DNA of 56,726 nucleotides from Desulfocapsa sp. (GCA_013792135.1 VMSP01000080.1:1-56726), one strand, 5' to 3'. Counted from the first letter of the stretch, positions 10,618-19,552 are shown. Numbers and translations: made by a program. Notes: generated by a model from the letters alone, not told the origin.

Positions 10618-10908
10618 TTATAGAATAAGCGGACCTTCTGGATCATAACCAGGCTTGGCCCCCACATGTTCCACCCGCCGTTTCCAATTATTGCCAAGAA
10701 AATAAAAACGCAGACTGTCCTGCGCCTCATCAATTTCGTCAATTAGTCGGGCCCGCAATGCAGACAATTGTGCAGGATCTACCAGACACTCAAAAACGGA
10801 ATACTGTACCCGTTGGCCACAATTCTCACAGGCTCTGGCCACGCGCCGCAAGCGCTTACGCCCTGCCGCCGTTTCCGTCTTTACATCATAGGTTACCAAC
10901 ACCAGCAT
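10618..10908 (-). CDS. cas2: CRISPR-associated endonuclease Cas2 (type I-C)
   Basis: Small ferredoxin-fold protein that forms the Cas1-Cas2 spacer-integration complex. The 96 residues begin with the classic LVLVTYDVKT strand carrying the conserved aspartate (D8), followed by RRVARACENCGQRVQYSVFEC and the C-terminal HVGAKPGYDPEGPLIL tail typical of I-C Cas2. The gene is the last of the cas operon, nine bases after the cas1 stop, and its stop abuts the leader. Its base composition is GC-rich like cas1 and cas4. Confidence 0.97.
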   Translation of the reverse strand: MLVLVTYDVKTETAAGRKRLRRVARACENCGQRVQYSVFECLVDPAQLSALRARLIDEIDEAQDSLRFYFLGNNWKRRVEHVGAKPGYDPEGPLIL

Positions 10909-10917
10909 AACAGCCTC

Positions 10918-11949
10918 CTACTTCCAGAAAAAGGGCGGATACCCATCCAGATCACCCCGCAGATAACGACTCAACAACAAACTTTGCACATAGGGCAACA
11001 AACCAAGCGCAACCTTCTCATTAATAAAGGGATGCTGTAACTCTTCCTGTTTTCTCTTTTGATAGGCAATCAACACCTCCTTGCGGGTTTCATCATCCAT
11101 GACCACCGCACCGGTTTCCGTGGTCTTAAATCCTTTTCCTTTGACCTGTTGGCGATTAACTAGCGAAAGAGCCAGCCGATCAGCAAGTACCGGACGCAAT
11201 TCCTCCATGAGATCAAGGGCCAGACTCGGTCTTCCCGGCCGATCACGGTGCAGAAAACCAACCGCAGGATCCAGCCCCACTGTCTCCAAGGCCGAACGAA
11301 CATCATGCACCAGTAGTGTGTACAAAAAAGACATCAACGCATTCATATTATCCAGCGGCGGCCTTCGATTCCGTTCCCGAAAGAAAAAGTCCTCCTTCCG
11401 GAACACAATGAGATGATCGAACACAGCAAAATAACGCCGGGCTGCGTCCCCCTCCATGCCCCGCACACTATCAAGTGATTGTTCATCCTGAAGCATTATC
11501 AGAGTGCGCCCCAGGGAATCACCTGCAGCCTTGACTTCCGCACTTGCCGCCATACCTGGATGGTCCCGCAGGGCACGGAGAAGCACGACCCGCTGATTGG
11601 CAACCTTGGCTGTGACCACGGCTCGGGCAATAGCTGCCGATTGACCGGAATCGTCAGACCTTCGGTACTGTTCCCGCCGCAAAAGCACATTTCCTGAGAC
11701 CGGCCCCTCAACTCTGGCCCAGAATCTGCCGTACTCGCTCAAAAATGAGATCCTCACTCCCCGCTCGGCGCAAAGCTGCATCAGCGGTGGCGAACAGGAG
11801 ATCTGGCCAAAACAGACAATGGAGGCCAAAGTATGGAGAGGTATCCGAAGCCGAGTTTCGCGCTCCACCCGAACGGCCACGGTCTCACCGTCTCGCGCCA
11901 GATAGGCGCCTTGGGTTGTCACATAAAGGGTGTTGAGCAGATGCCGCAT
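10918..11949 (-). CDS. cas1: CRISPR-associated endonuclease Cas1 (type I-C)
   Basis: Metal-dependent integrase of the adaptation complex. The start is set at MRHLLNTLYV, giving 343 residues, because this is the family's usual N-terminus and GAGGT lies five bases upstream; an in-frame ATG 24 bases earlier lacks a site and would overlap cas4. The N-terminal beta-domain (GAYLARDGETVAVRVE) and the helical catalytic domain (PLDNMNALMSFLYTLL, VGFLHRDRPGRPSLALDLMEELRP, with the conserved glutamate, histidine and aspartates) are evident. It begins seven bases after the cas4 stop and is followed by cas2 after nine bases. Confidence 0.97.
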   Translation of the reverse strand: MRHLLNTLYVTTQGAYLARDGETVAVRVERETRLRIPLHTLASIVCFGQISCSPPLMQLCAERGVRISFLSEYGRFWARVEGPVSGNVLLRREQYRRSDDSGQSAAIARAVVTAKVANQRVVLLRALRDHPGMAASAEVKAAGDSLGRTLIMLQDEQSLDSVRGMEGDAARRYFAVFDHLIVFRKEDFFFRERNRRPPLDNMNALMSFLYTLLVHDVRSALETVGLDPAVGFLHRDRPGRPSLALDLMEELRPVLADRLALSLVNRQQVKGKGFKTTETGAVVMDDETRKEVLIAYQKRKQEELQHPFINEKVALGLLPYVQSLLLSRYLRGDLDGYPPFFWK

Positions 11950-11956
11950 AGCTACC

Positions 11957-12610
11957 TCATATTTCCTGAGCAAAGACCTTGGCCATGTACCCTTGCACGC
12001 TCCGATGCGACCCGGTTACCTTCGGCATGCAGATGGACAACATGGAACAACTCTCGCATTTTTTTTCATACCGTGCCTGGGGCGTTCGGCCACTGTTGAT
12101 CAATTCATGGAGCCGCCGCGCCCCCTCCCTGGTCTTTTCCCGCAAGACCTCGTCAAGGACCACAACAAGACGCCGCCGAGGTTTCCCATAATAGATAGCC
12201 CCCTCCGACACCACCACTCCCAGCATCTCCTCAAGGCAAAGGGCCTGAGCACAGAGTTGGACCAGATCACAATCATTCTGCTTGGGCTTGCCCCGTTTGT
12301 ACTCCACCGGAAATGGCCGCCAGACCGAAGCTTCACTGGGATCATCATCTCCTTCCCGATGAAACTCCACAGCATCCGCCTTGCCGGAAAGGCCGAGACG
12401 CAAGGAACGAAGCGGCAGGCCAGAGACAGTACGTATCCGTCCTCGGGACTCCCGACCAGCCTCGTCCACCCGCTCGTGCAGGATACGGCCCTCGGCAGTG
12501 AAACGGTTTTCCGCCCAGGCCTGCTCAATGTGAATGAGTGCGCACTGACGCTCACAAAACAACAGGTGCTGGAGTGCAGAAAGTGGAAGAAGTTCATCTT
12601 CGTTGAACAT
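11957..12610 (-). CDS. cas4: CRISPR-associated exonuclease Cas4 (type I-C)
   Basis: RecB-family nuclease with an iron-sulfur cluster that trims prespacers and checks the PAM during adaptation. The 217 residues show the N-terminal cysteine site (LLFCERQCAL, about residue 18), the nuclease motifs GKADAVEF and VEYKRGK (Asp, Glu-x-Lys), a QLCAQALCLEE motif, and the C-terminal cysteine group KKCESCSMLSIC that completes the cluster. Its ATG overlaps the stop of the upstream Bro-N/DinD-like gene in a TAATG junction, so the two are probably translationally coupled. cas1 follows after seven bases. GC-rich composition matches cas1 and cas2 and differs from cas7, cas8c, cas5 and cas3. Confidence 0.95.
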   Translation of the reverse strand: MFNEDELLPLSALQHLLFCERQCALIHIEQAWAENRFTAEGRILHERVDEAGRESRGRIRTVSGLPLRSLRLGLSGKADAVEFHREGDDDPSEASVWRPFPVEYKRGKPKQNDCDLVQLCAQALCLEEMLGVVVSEGAIYYGKPRRRLVVVLDEVLREKTREGARRLHELINSGRTPQARYEKKCESCSMLSICMPKVTGSHRSVQGYMAKVFAQEI

Positions 12611-13464
12611 TATTCATCCTTGATACGCCGGGACTTCTTCGCCGCCAACCGCTTCCGGCCCTCCGGCTCGCTCAGATAATTTTCAGAAGATACAACTTTT
12701 TCTCCTGTCTCCTGTTCAAGGTTTTCCCGTGCCTCTCCGGCTATCCGACCACCTTTACGGGCTGCAGTCTTGTTCTCTCCAAAGCCCTGAGCATCATGTC
12801 TGCGGGTGATCTCGGTGGTAGCGGCCTCGCCGAGCATGGAGAAAATAAGCTCCAGATCGGTCATGTGATCGCGCAGGTTCTCCCGCTCCAGCCCCTTCAG
12901 ATTCTTGTACTCCGTTGGAGTAACCCCGAAGGCAGCCTTGGAAATCTCGGCGGTGAGGATAGAGTATTCCGATTTCCCGTTGACACCCCTCTTTTGCCAT
13001 TCATCGGTCAACTCGGCCCGGACGGCAATGCCGCGCATCCGCTTTTCAATCCATGCATCGGAATACCCCTTGGCCCGGTACAACGCCTTGGTCCGTTTGG
13101 TGGCCAGTTCCGGGTCTTCAATCTCCTGCACCCGCTCATAACCGACCTTGGCCAGCCAACGCTTGAAGGGCTCCGCCTTGGGCGAGGGGATCGACTGGAT
13201 GATGCGGAAGATGCCTTCGGTATTGGCCATTTCCGTCTGATATTTCTTGCCGTCGGTGGACTCCAGTTTGAGTTGTCGACAAAGTGTCGACAACTCAAAC
13301 TGGGTTGCCTCCAACTCCCGTTTTTTCATGCGATACCAGTAATCACGGGGCTTGTCGCTATCCGTCAAGGCTGCCACCACATCTACGACGGCAAAATGCC
13401 ATTCATCGTCATGCAGAATTCTGCGGATTCCCTTGTTTTTAAAGACTATCAGTTTTGTTTCCAT
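12610..13464 (-). CDS. Bro-N / DinD-like (phage antirepressor family) protein inside the cas operon
   Basis: A 284-residue protein with an N-terminal Bro-N domain (about residues 5-110: FKNKGIRRILHDDEWHFAVVDVV, DYWYRMKKRE, GIFRIIQSIPSPKAEPFKRW) and a C-terminal half (about 145-262: LTDEWQKRGV, YSILTAEISKAAFG, LKGLERENLRDHMTDLELIF) like the C-terminal part of E. coli DinD and related proteins, ending in a lysine/arginine-rich tail. Family members are putative DNA-binding antirepressors carried by phages and mobile elements, or damage-induced genes. This one sits between cas7 (45 bases upstream) and cas4 (TAATG overlap), in the operon's direction, where cas4 would normally follow cas7 directly. 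AAGG/AGGA sites precede the ATG. The coding sequence contains a 41-base palindrome (13263-13303). Function in CRISPR immunity is unknown. Confidence 0.88.
   Translation of the reverse strand: METKLIVFKNKGIRRILHDDEWHFAVVDVVAALTDSDKPRDYWYRMKKRELEATQFELSTLCRQLKLESTDGKKYQTEMANTEGIFRIIQSIPSPKAEPFKRWLAKVGYERVQEIEDPELATKRTKALYRAKGYSDAWIEKRMRGIAVRAELTDEWQKRGVNGKSEYSILTAEISKAAFGVTPTEYKNLKGLERENLRDHMTDLELIFSMLGEAATTEITRRHDAQGFGENKTAARKGGRIAGEARENLEQETGEKVVSSENYLSEPEGRKRLAAKKSRRIKDE
13263..13303. repeat. 41-base near-perfect palindrome within the Bro-N gene
   Basis: CCAGTTTGAGTTGTCGACA (13263-13281) and its exact reverse complement (13285-13303) are separated by only AAG. The element falls in the codons for residues 55-67 of the Bro-N protein (Q-F-E-L-S-T-L-C-R-Q-L-K-L), so it is translated. 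It could be a protein-binding operator, a strong mRNA hairpin or a chance product of a repeated amino acid pattern. Confidence 0.9.
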
Positions 13465-13509
13465 ATCCTTTCCTTATTCCGGTACTGACGGCCTATCAAT
13501 TTAGCAAAT

Positions 13510-14451
13510 TCACTCACTACCAAGCTTTTGCAACTCCACACCCTCCAGAGGGTCAAGTTCTTCTGGTTCCAGGCCCGGTAATTTTTCCTTCAATTTACTT
13601 GAATCGTAACTCCCATCTTTTTTTTGCTCCAAAAGTTCACGTAAAGACCCATGAACTCTAGCAGAGGAATACCGACCACTTGGGCTGTTATGCTTCCACC
13701 AGATCACTTTCATAACTTCCATACTTCCTTCGGGACGAGCGGAAGAAACGTCGTTGACAAACAGTGTCTGCAAACCTTTTTTTATTTTTTCTGCATCGGT
13801 ATCAGAAAAGCCGGTTTTGCTCGCAAGTTGCGTGTTGATAGCGCCATAAGATACATAAATTCCTTTATCTACCCGGTGCTTCATCCCCATCGTGTCTGAG
13901 GCCTTTTTATCCGGGTTTTTTTCGGTTTCAAGATTGACACTCTTGGTAATTTGCAGACTATCCGGTGTAATCGGTTCAAGACTAAAGGCGCTCTGAATGG
14001 TTACAGGCCCGCGGATTCCAACAGATACTGCATCGGAATTTTCTTCCGAGTTCTCGGAAGTCTTGCCTTTCTTTCCCTTAAATGCAAAAACTTGACCAAA
14101 TGCCCGCACATCAAACCATTCCTTTGGGGCATTGATCCGTGTATCGTCAGATTCGATTTTCTTTTCTTCTACTTCCTTTTTCCATTTATCCGAAGCAGTC
14201 TTGAAACGGTCATTAAGCGAGCGGAATTCATCGACCCGGTTATCATCTGATTGGACAAAAATTGATTCACCCATGTCCTGCAGGCGATTTCGGATTTTCC
14301 GTTTAAGACAAACGTCTGATATTTCGCCATAACCATCATAGGTTTGCCGAGGCCTGTTGCCGTTCAAGGGGTCGCCGTTGGGGTTTGCCCTTCTTACGGA
14401 AATAATCACCGCAAAATCGATCTTGTTGCCGAGTGTTTTATGATTTGTCAT
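13510..14451 (-). CDS. cas7: Type I-C Cascade backbone protein Cas7 (Csd2)
   Basis: RRM-fold protein that polymerises along the crRNA to form the Cascade backbone. The start is placed at MTNHKTLGNK, giving 313 residues, since the first 20 residues of the longer frame lie inside cas8c and are low-complexity arginine/threonine. The I-C signature FAVIISVRRANPNGDPLNGN is at the N-terminus, followed by ISDVCLKRKIRNRLQ and, later, GIRGPVTIQSAFSLEPI and DTMGMKHRVDKGIYVSYGAIN, all typical of Csd2. It overlaps the cas8c stop by 14 bases, so it is probably coupled. Composition is AT-richer than in the Bro-N, cas4, cas1 and cas2 genes downstream. Confidence 0.95.
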   Translation of the reverse strand: MTNHKTLGNKIDFAVIISVRRANPNGDPLNGNRPRQTYDGYGEISDVCLKRKIRNRLQDMGESIFVQSDDNRVDEFRSLNDRFKTASDKWKKEVEEKKIESDDTRINAPKEWFDVRAFGQVFAFKGKKGKTSENSEENSDAVSVGIRGPVTIQSAFSLEPITPDSLQITKSVNLETEKNPDKKASDTMGMKHRVDKGIYVSYGAINTQLASKTGFSDTDAEKIKKGLQTLFVNDVSSARPEGSMEVMKVIWWKHNSPSGRYSSARVHGSLRELLEQKKDGSYDSSKLKEKLPGLEPEELDPLEGVELQKLGSE

Positions 14452-16441
14452 TGTTGTCCTCCGTCTCTGTGTTGTCAGTCGTCTTTTTCTCGTTGTGAGC
14501 AGCCTTGCCAAGGCTATTGATATAGGCGCGTTCGTGGTAATACCCTATCAAATATGAACCATTCAACGGCGTATCCTTTTCGTACTCACCGCTTTCAAAC
14601 CTATCCATAATCGCTTCAATTTCACTAAAGGCAAAGCTGCCTTTAACTGATTGAATATACGGATTCAAACAGCCATGAATCGTTTGCCACGTCCTGAACG
14701 GACGTTGAGCAAAGGCTTGCATATGCCGAATGGCCGCAGTGACAACACGGTCATTATTCTTTTTATAGAGGGCGTATTCCTCCAGTTTGTCTGCGGCACC
14801 AAGCAGCCTGCCGTACAGGTAATCGCGATCCGTCCTGTCATGTTCAATGCTCAATTTGTAGTCCTCCTTATCTCTTTGTAGATTATCTTTTCTTACCAAC
14901 GCACATGCCGTTGATACGACTTGTTCAAAAGCATTGCGGTCAAATTCGCCGCCCGTTGAAATTCCCAATGGATTAGAGCCCCGTCGTACAGCCGCCACCA
15001 CATAATCCTTCGGCAACAGCGCTTCGTCAAAAATACAACGGAGCAACCGTTCCCTCGCGGCTTTCTTGATTTTAGTATAACTTTCATCCTTGACAGCACG
15101 AGGTTTTCCGTGAACGGCTGCAATAATTTTATCTACGGACGGCGCGCCGACGTAAGGAACATATTTTTCGTTTTCCTTATCCCAAAATTTTTGATGCCAT
15201 TTACCACCGCTGTGCCATTCGGCAATTTTTTCCAGATACTCGTTTCTGTCCAGCTCGCGATAAAATGTAATGGCTAATCGTCCGGTGGTGGCGGCATCCA
15301 GCGCAATTACCGCCGTTTTGGCATGTTGCTTCAATGTGTTACTGTATCCCAAACCAGCGAGCGTTTGTTTCAATGCGACGGCGTAATCAAAGCCTGTCTC
15401 GGCGCGAAGCTCAATCTGTATATCACTCTGGGTTGCAATCTGGGCACCTTGCAAAATTCCCCAGATGCTGTTGTCTTCAATCGGGGGCGGCAACAATTTT
15501 TCCGTGGAGCCAATCGTAAATGATAAAATAACCTGCTCGCCGCAGGAATAGCCTCGATCATTATTGATCAGATAGCGTAAAAACTGATGGGCTTTTTGCG
15601 AAGATTCATAGCCGATTGCCACGGCTTCCGAAGACTCGGCAAATTTGCCGCGAAAAGTGTAATTTGTATCGTCATTCGCCGAAACCAACTTTGCATTGCC
15701 AGAAGCATTGGAAATTTTCTTTGGGTGAGATATGGCAATGAGTTGCCCCTGCGCTCCACTGATGTAATCAATTGAAACATCATCTTTGAGCTTAGCTTGT
15801 TCTTCGAATTTCTTCTTTTCATCCCGTGATAAATCTTGTCGGTTCGCCAGCTTGGTTTCAGCCTCCCCTCGTGCATCATGCCTCTTTTTTTTCTCACTCT
15901 GATAGTATTGATGCCATGCGTTGAAGAACGTCTCGTCTTTCCAAACTTTTGCCTGTCGATTGTCAGGAATTTCAACCTGAAAAATAATATTTGTTTTATC
16001 TTTCAGGTTCATTTCCGATAAATCAGAGGCAATGCTTCTTTTTTCAACGTATTTATAAATCGCCTTGATCTGCTGTGTTGCGAATTTTGATTCAGAATAG
16101 TTTTTCAGTTGAGCAATGTAGGCATCAAATTTTTTCCCTTCCCCTTTCAAGTATCCGTATTGATCAAATACCGGATGCGAACATACATTACTTGAACGTC
16201 CCTGGCTGTCCTCCGTAACTGGAATTGTGATATTGACAAGTGGATTCCCAGGGGATTTTTTGGTTGGCTTGGACTGTTTTTCAATTTTATCGGAACGGAT
16301 AAACTCCCCGTTACCATCAATAACAATTACGACAATTATATCGCTGTTATTGGATATGGAGGTTGTTGAAAGCGGATACGCTTCTTTCAACGCCTCTGCG
16401 TTTTTGTCGTAGCTTTCAGCTAAATGTTGCCAGAGTCCCAT
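14438..16441 (-). CDS. cas8c: Type I-C Cascade large subunit Cas8c (Csd1)
   Basis: Large subunit of the I-C Cascade, which recognises the PAM and supports target unwinding; in this type an internal start often also yields a small Cas11-like subunit from the C-terminal region. The 667 residues carry Csd1 hallmarks: the N-terminal IIVVIVIDGNGEFI, a central ISGAQGQLIAISHPKKI segment, SEAVAIGYESSQKAHQFLRYLI, and the C-terminal DYLYGRLLGAADKLEEYAL followed by NPYIQSVKG and LIGYYHERAYI. It is somewhat longer than the common 570-620 residues, with a charged insertion at about 180-230. The start follows the cas5 stop by two bases. No internal start was assigned because the sequence does not decide it. 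Confidence 0.95.
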   Translation of the reverse strand: MGLWQHLAESYDKNAEALKEAYPLSTTSISNNSDIIVVIVIDGNGEFIRSDKIEKQSKPTKKSPGNPLVNITIPVTEDSQGRSSNVCSHPVFDQYGYLKGEGKKFDAYIAQLKNYSESKFATQQIKAIYKYVEKRSIASDLSEMNLKDKTNIIFQVEIPDNRQAKVWKDETFFNAWHQYYQSEKKKRHDARGEAETKLANRQDLSRDEKKKFEEQAKLKDDVSIDYISGAQGQLIAISHPKKISNASGNAKLVSANDDTNYTFRGKFAESSEAVAIGYESSQKAHQFLRYLINNDRGYSCGEQVILSFTIGSTEKLLPPPIEDNSIWGILQGAQIATQSDIQIELRAETGFDYAVALKQTLAGLGYSNTLKQHAKTAVIALDAATTGRLAITFYRELDRNEYLEKIAEWHSGGKWHQKFWDKENEKYVPYVGAPSVDKIIAAVHGKPRAVKDESYTKIKKAARERLLRCIFDEALLPKDYVVAAVRRGSNPLGISTGGEFDRNAFEQVVSTACALVRKDNLQRDKEDYKLSIEHDRTDRDYLYGRLLGAADKLEEYALYKKNNDRVVTAAIRHMQAFAQRPFRTWQTIHGCLNPYIQSVKGSFAFSEIEAIMDRFESGEYEKDTPLNGSYLIGYYHERAYINSLGKAAHNEKKTTDNTETEDNNDKS

Positions 16442-16443
16442 GA

Positions 16444-17181
16444 TTATTCCTCCGATAGTAAATCCATAAGGGATTGATCGTTGCCGAGGAGAGAGAAATT
16501 CCGGTCTTTCTCAAACTCTTTCGCCGTCATCTTACGGATAAATCGTCGCAATGCAGGATCACAATTCTTCGGCATTGGAAATTCAATGAGACCGTCTTTC
16601 ATTTTTGGCCGCCACAGCCGCACAAATAGTTCATCTTTTCCCGTTTCATCGGGATAGTCGTACCCGTGAAACTGTATGCCGAAATCAAGTTCGCCATAGT
16701 TTTTATAAAAACTTTCACCTTCACCGAACATACAAGGTTCGACATAGCCCTGGCATTCCCGCGTTCCGAGAAATATATCCCGCCGACCGCCTTTTATAAT
16801 GCAGCGTTTGGCGATATTATGATGTTTGTTTTCATCGCGGTCACCATCAAGGTCATTGCGGTGCTCATTCCACTCAAAATGAGCAAGAACCTGATATTCT
16901 ACATCCCGCAAATAGGTGTAATATGCGAGATCGTTCCCGCCGCTCATTTTGATGGGTTTGATTCCTTTGGACTCGGTCTGAATCTTCTCCATCACCCGCA
17001 CTGCGTCGATATACCAGATCAATGTCGGCTTCCAATAAACGCTTTCGAGAATACCCTTGAGCGCCTGATATGTCGGAATCTGGTAAGAAAACTTCTCGCC
17101 ACCCACCCGCGTAACGGGATCGGCAAACATGGCGTATCGACCTGTGATTTTGAACTCCACCGAGTTGCGTTTTTTGTCCAT
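16444..17181 (-). CDS. cas5c: Type I-C crRNA-processing nuclease Cas5 (Cas5c/Cas5d)
   Basis: In type I-C, Cas5 replaces Cas6: it cuts the pre-crRNA in the repeat and stays bound to the 5' handle. The start is placed at MDKKRNSVEFKITG (245 residues) because AGGAAGGGG lies six to seven bases upstream, while an ATG 27 bases earlier, inside the cas3 stop region, has no site. The family pattern VEFKITGRYAMFADPVTRVGGEKFSYQIPTY-type N-terminus, split here as VEFKITGRYAMFADP and KFSYQIPTYQALKGI, and the LGTRECQGYVEPC motif with DFGIQFHGYDYP are clear. Twenty bases separate it from the cas3 stop. Confidence 0.95.
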   Translation of the reverse strand: MDKKRNSVEFKITGRYAMFADPVTRVGGEKFSYQIPTYQALKGILESVYWKPTLIWYIDAVRVMEKIQTESKGIKPIKMSGGNDLAYYTYLRDVEYQVLAHFEWNEHRNDLDGDRDENKHHNIAKRCIIKGGRRDIFLGTRECQGYVEPCMFGEGESFYKNYGELDFGIQFHGYDYPDETGKDELFVRLWRPKMKDGLIEFPMPKNCDPALRRFIRKMTAKEFEKDRNFSLLGNDQSLMDLLSEE

Positions 17182-17200
17182 CTGACACCCCTTCCTCACT

Positions 17201-19552
17201 TTACACATTCAATAAAGAAAACATTGCCTCACGCTTCAGCCCTTGTTCTTCGGCATCGTAGTAGTCTGGACTCAACAAATAAAATGTGTCATCCACAATA
17301 CTGGCCGCATGGTTGATTTCATCCCAAGTGTTTGAATACACCGAGACCGTATATTTCTGCAACTGTTTCAAAATACGCACTTTTTCTTTCGAGCTATAAG
17401 TATGTTGGAATTCATCAATAAGCTTCAAGGCATCACCATAAGGAACAACAATGCCGATCTGAGTTCCTTCAATTACAGAAAACTCATCTGCCGCCGTCCG
17501 GAAAGCACTGGGTAAGCCAGTGTAATCTTTGTTGTGACGGTTCCGATAAGCAATCGTTCCTAACGGGTTATTACTGAGCAAACTGAAAATCGTCGTCGTA
17601 CCGTCTCTTGTGCTGTAATCCATTTTCTCTTGCTGCATATAAAAATAGTATTCATAAAATTGAGTGATAACTTCATCGCTCAACAGATCAGCACCCTGCT
17701 TTTCACGAAACACTCTTGACGTAACACTTTTACCCTCCTTAATTTCTGGTAGTCGAGAGAGATTTTCACCTTGGACATCGACAACAAAGACCGGCTGCGG
17801 CGTTGCGTTTTCTTTATTTCGGTTACAACGACCGGCTGCTTGGATAATACTGTCCATGCCAGCCTGCGCACGAATCACACAGTCAAACGACACATCGACA
17901 CCCGCTTCAATCAGCTGCGTACTGACGCACAACGTTACCTGTTTTATTTTGGAGTCCAGATTTTTCCGTAATCTGTCAAGGACATTCAAACGGTGAGCTG
18001 GACAAAGGTCGGTCGTCAGAAATGCTTTCTCGCATTCAATCTGCCTGCATTGTTCATACACTCCCCGAACATCACCTTTGGTGTTCAGAATAACAAGCGT
18101 ACTTTTCCCCTGTCCAATTTGTGCTTTCACCAACTCTGCAATCTGTTCATAATCCATCGGCAGTTGAGTTTTATTTTCAATGTTTACCCGCTCAAAGATT
18201 TTCAACTCATCAGGAGAAATGCTGACAATATCCGGCTCGTCAGATAATAAAACCGGACGCTCCGTCCTGTGAAGATGGGGTTGAGTGGCCGTGCAAAGCA
18301 GGATGGTAGTTTTTCCGAAAGTCTGCAAAAAGTTAATTGCTGCATTGAACAGATGGACGCATTTTATCGGTAACGCCTGAATTTCATCAAAGATCAGAAC
18401 CGCCTCCGACATATTGTGAAACCTGCGGAGTTTTGAGGCTTTATCGCTGTAAATTGTTTCTAAAAACTGAACCATGGTGGTCAAAATAATCGGACTGTCC
18501 CAACGGGAAGCCAGCAAACGATACTCTTCCTCCCTGTCGTCCTCTTCGAATATTTCAATATTTGAATGATGTTCAAGAATCAACTCATCTGTTTTACGAT
18601 ACGCTTCGCATTTTCTCCGCTCTTCTTCACTTTTAGTACATCGAACATTCTTATCACATTCCGCCAATGTACATCGAATTGTCTTTGCTGTTTGGTCAAG
18701 AATCGATAGATAAGGAATAATGTAAATGATGCGTTTCAAATCATGCTCTTTGGCATGTTCCAGTGCGAATCGCAAACTTGAGAGGGTCTTCCCTCCGCCG
18801 GTTGGGACGGACAATGTATATATCCCCTGCTGCCGATTACTCCCCTGTTTACATTGCTCTGAAATACTCTTGCGGACTCTATCTATGCCGTTTTCATCTG
18901 GAAAGGACGCCAGGAGGTTTTCCAAAAGTTGAATCAAACCTTTCCAATGCGGCACCTGATCGTTGATCTCCAAGCCTGCGCTATTACATCTATCTGCATC
19001 CACAATACAGGAATAAATCACTTTCGTTAAAAGATGCAGCATGAAGTAAGGGTTTAATGTTTTCTCTTGGCTTGTCCGGCAAAAGTTCAAAATTTCTGCT
19101 TCAATATCTGCCACATTTGCTTCAATATCCGTCACATTCATATCAAGACAAAAGTTGTTAATGGCTTCATTATAATGGAGCTTATCTTCTTCTTTATTAG
19201 TTTTGATTGATAATGTCCTCTCTCCATCGCTGAGACTATCAAACAGACCGCCATGATGAGCCGCGATGATATTGCCAATTATGTCTGATATCAAATGGTT
19301 ATTTATTTTTTCTTTTGCACATTTCGCCCCTTGCAAGGCGTGGATAACTTCTCCTCGTCTAACATCCTCACCTGCCAGGCTTCGTTTCAAATAATCCTGA
19401 AACATATGAGTGTATTTCCCCAGGTCATGCAGCAAACCAGACCAGTAGGCAAGATTTTCACATCCAAAAACTCTGGTAAATATTTTTGCAAGATCAGCAG
19501 TCTCTGAGAGGTGATCAAGCAGTCTCTGATTTTCACGAGCGTAATAGATCAT
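17201..19552 (-). CDS. cas3: CRISPR-associated helicase/nuclease Cas3 (HD plus SF2)
   Basis: Effector recruited by target-bound Cascade to unwind and degrade DNA. The N-terminal HD nuclease has H14, the H42-D43 pair in GLLHDLGKYTHMF, the H99-H100 pair in AAHHGG and D185 in CIVDADR. The helicase part has Walker A VPTGGGKT (249-256), the DEIQ box (389-392), a LLCTATQP motif III and a C-terminal QAAGRCNRN motif VI. At 783 residues it is the usual I-C length. It opens the operon and lies downstream of the WYL regulator in the same direction, 524 bases away; its start is preceded by AGGACAACC and, 12 bases further up, by a strong hairpin. Composition is AT-richer than the adaptation genes. Confidence 0.97.
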   Translation of the reverse strand: MIYYARENQRLLDHLSETADLAKIFTRVFGCENLAYWSGLLHDLGKYTHMFQDYLKRSLAGEDVRRGEVIHALQGAKCAKEKINNHLISDIIGNIIAAHHGGLFDSLSDGERTLSIKTNKEEDKLHYNEAINNFCLDMNVTDIEANVADIEAEILNFCRTSQEKTLNPYFMLHLLTKVIYSCIVDADRCNSAGLEINDQVPHWKGLIQLLENLLASFPDENGIDRVRKSISEQCKQGSNRQQGIYTLSVPTGGGKTLSSLRFALEHAKEHDLKRIIYIIPYLSILDQTAKTIRCTLAECDKNVRCTKSEEERRKCEAYRKTDELILEHHSNIEIFEEDDREEEYRLLASRWDSPIILTTMVQFLETIYSDKASKLRRFHNMSEAVLIFDEIQALPIKCVHLFNAAINFLQTFGKTTILLCTATQPHLHRTERPVLLSDEPDIVSISPDELKIFERVNIENKTQLPMDYEQIAELVKAQIGQGKSTLVILNTKGDVRGVYEQCRQIECEKAFLTTDLCPAHRLNVLDRLRKNLDSKIKQVTLCVSTQLIEAGVDVSFDCVIRAQAGMDSIIQAAGRCNRNKENATPQPVFVVDVQGENLSRLPEIKEGKSVTSRVFREKQGADLLSDEVITQFYEYYFYMQQEKMDYSTRDGTTTIFSLLSNNPLGTIAYRNRHNKDYTGLPSAFRTAADEFSVIEGTQIGIVVPYGDALKLIDEFQHTYSSKEKVRILKQLQKYTVSVYSNTWDEINHAASIVDDTFYLLSPDYYDAEEQGLKREAMFSLLNV

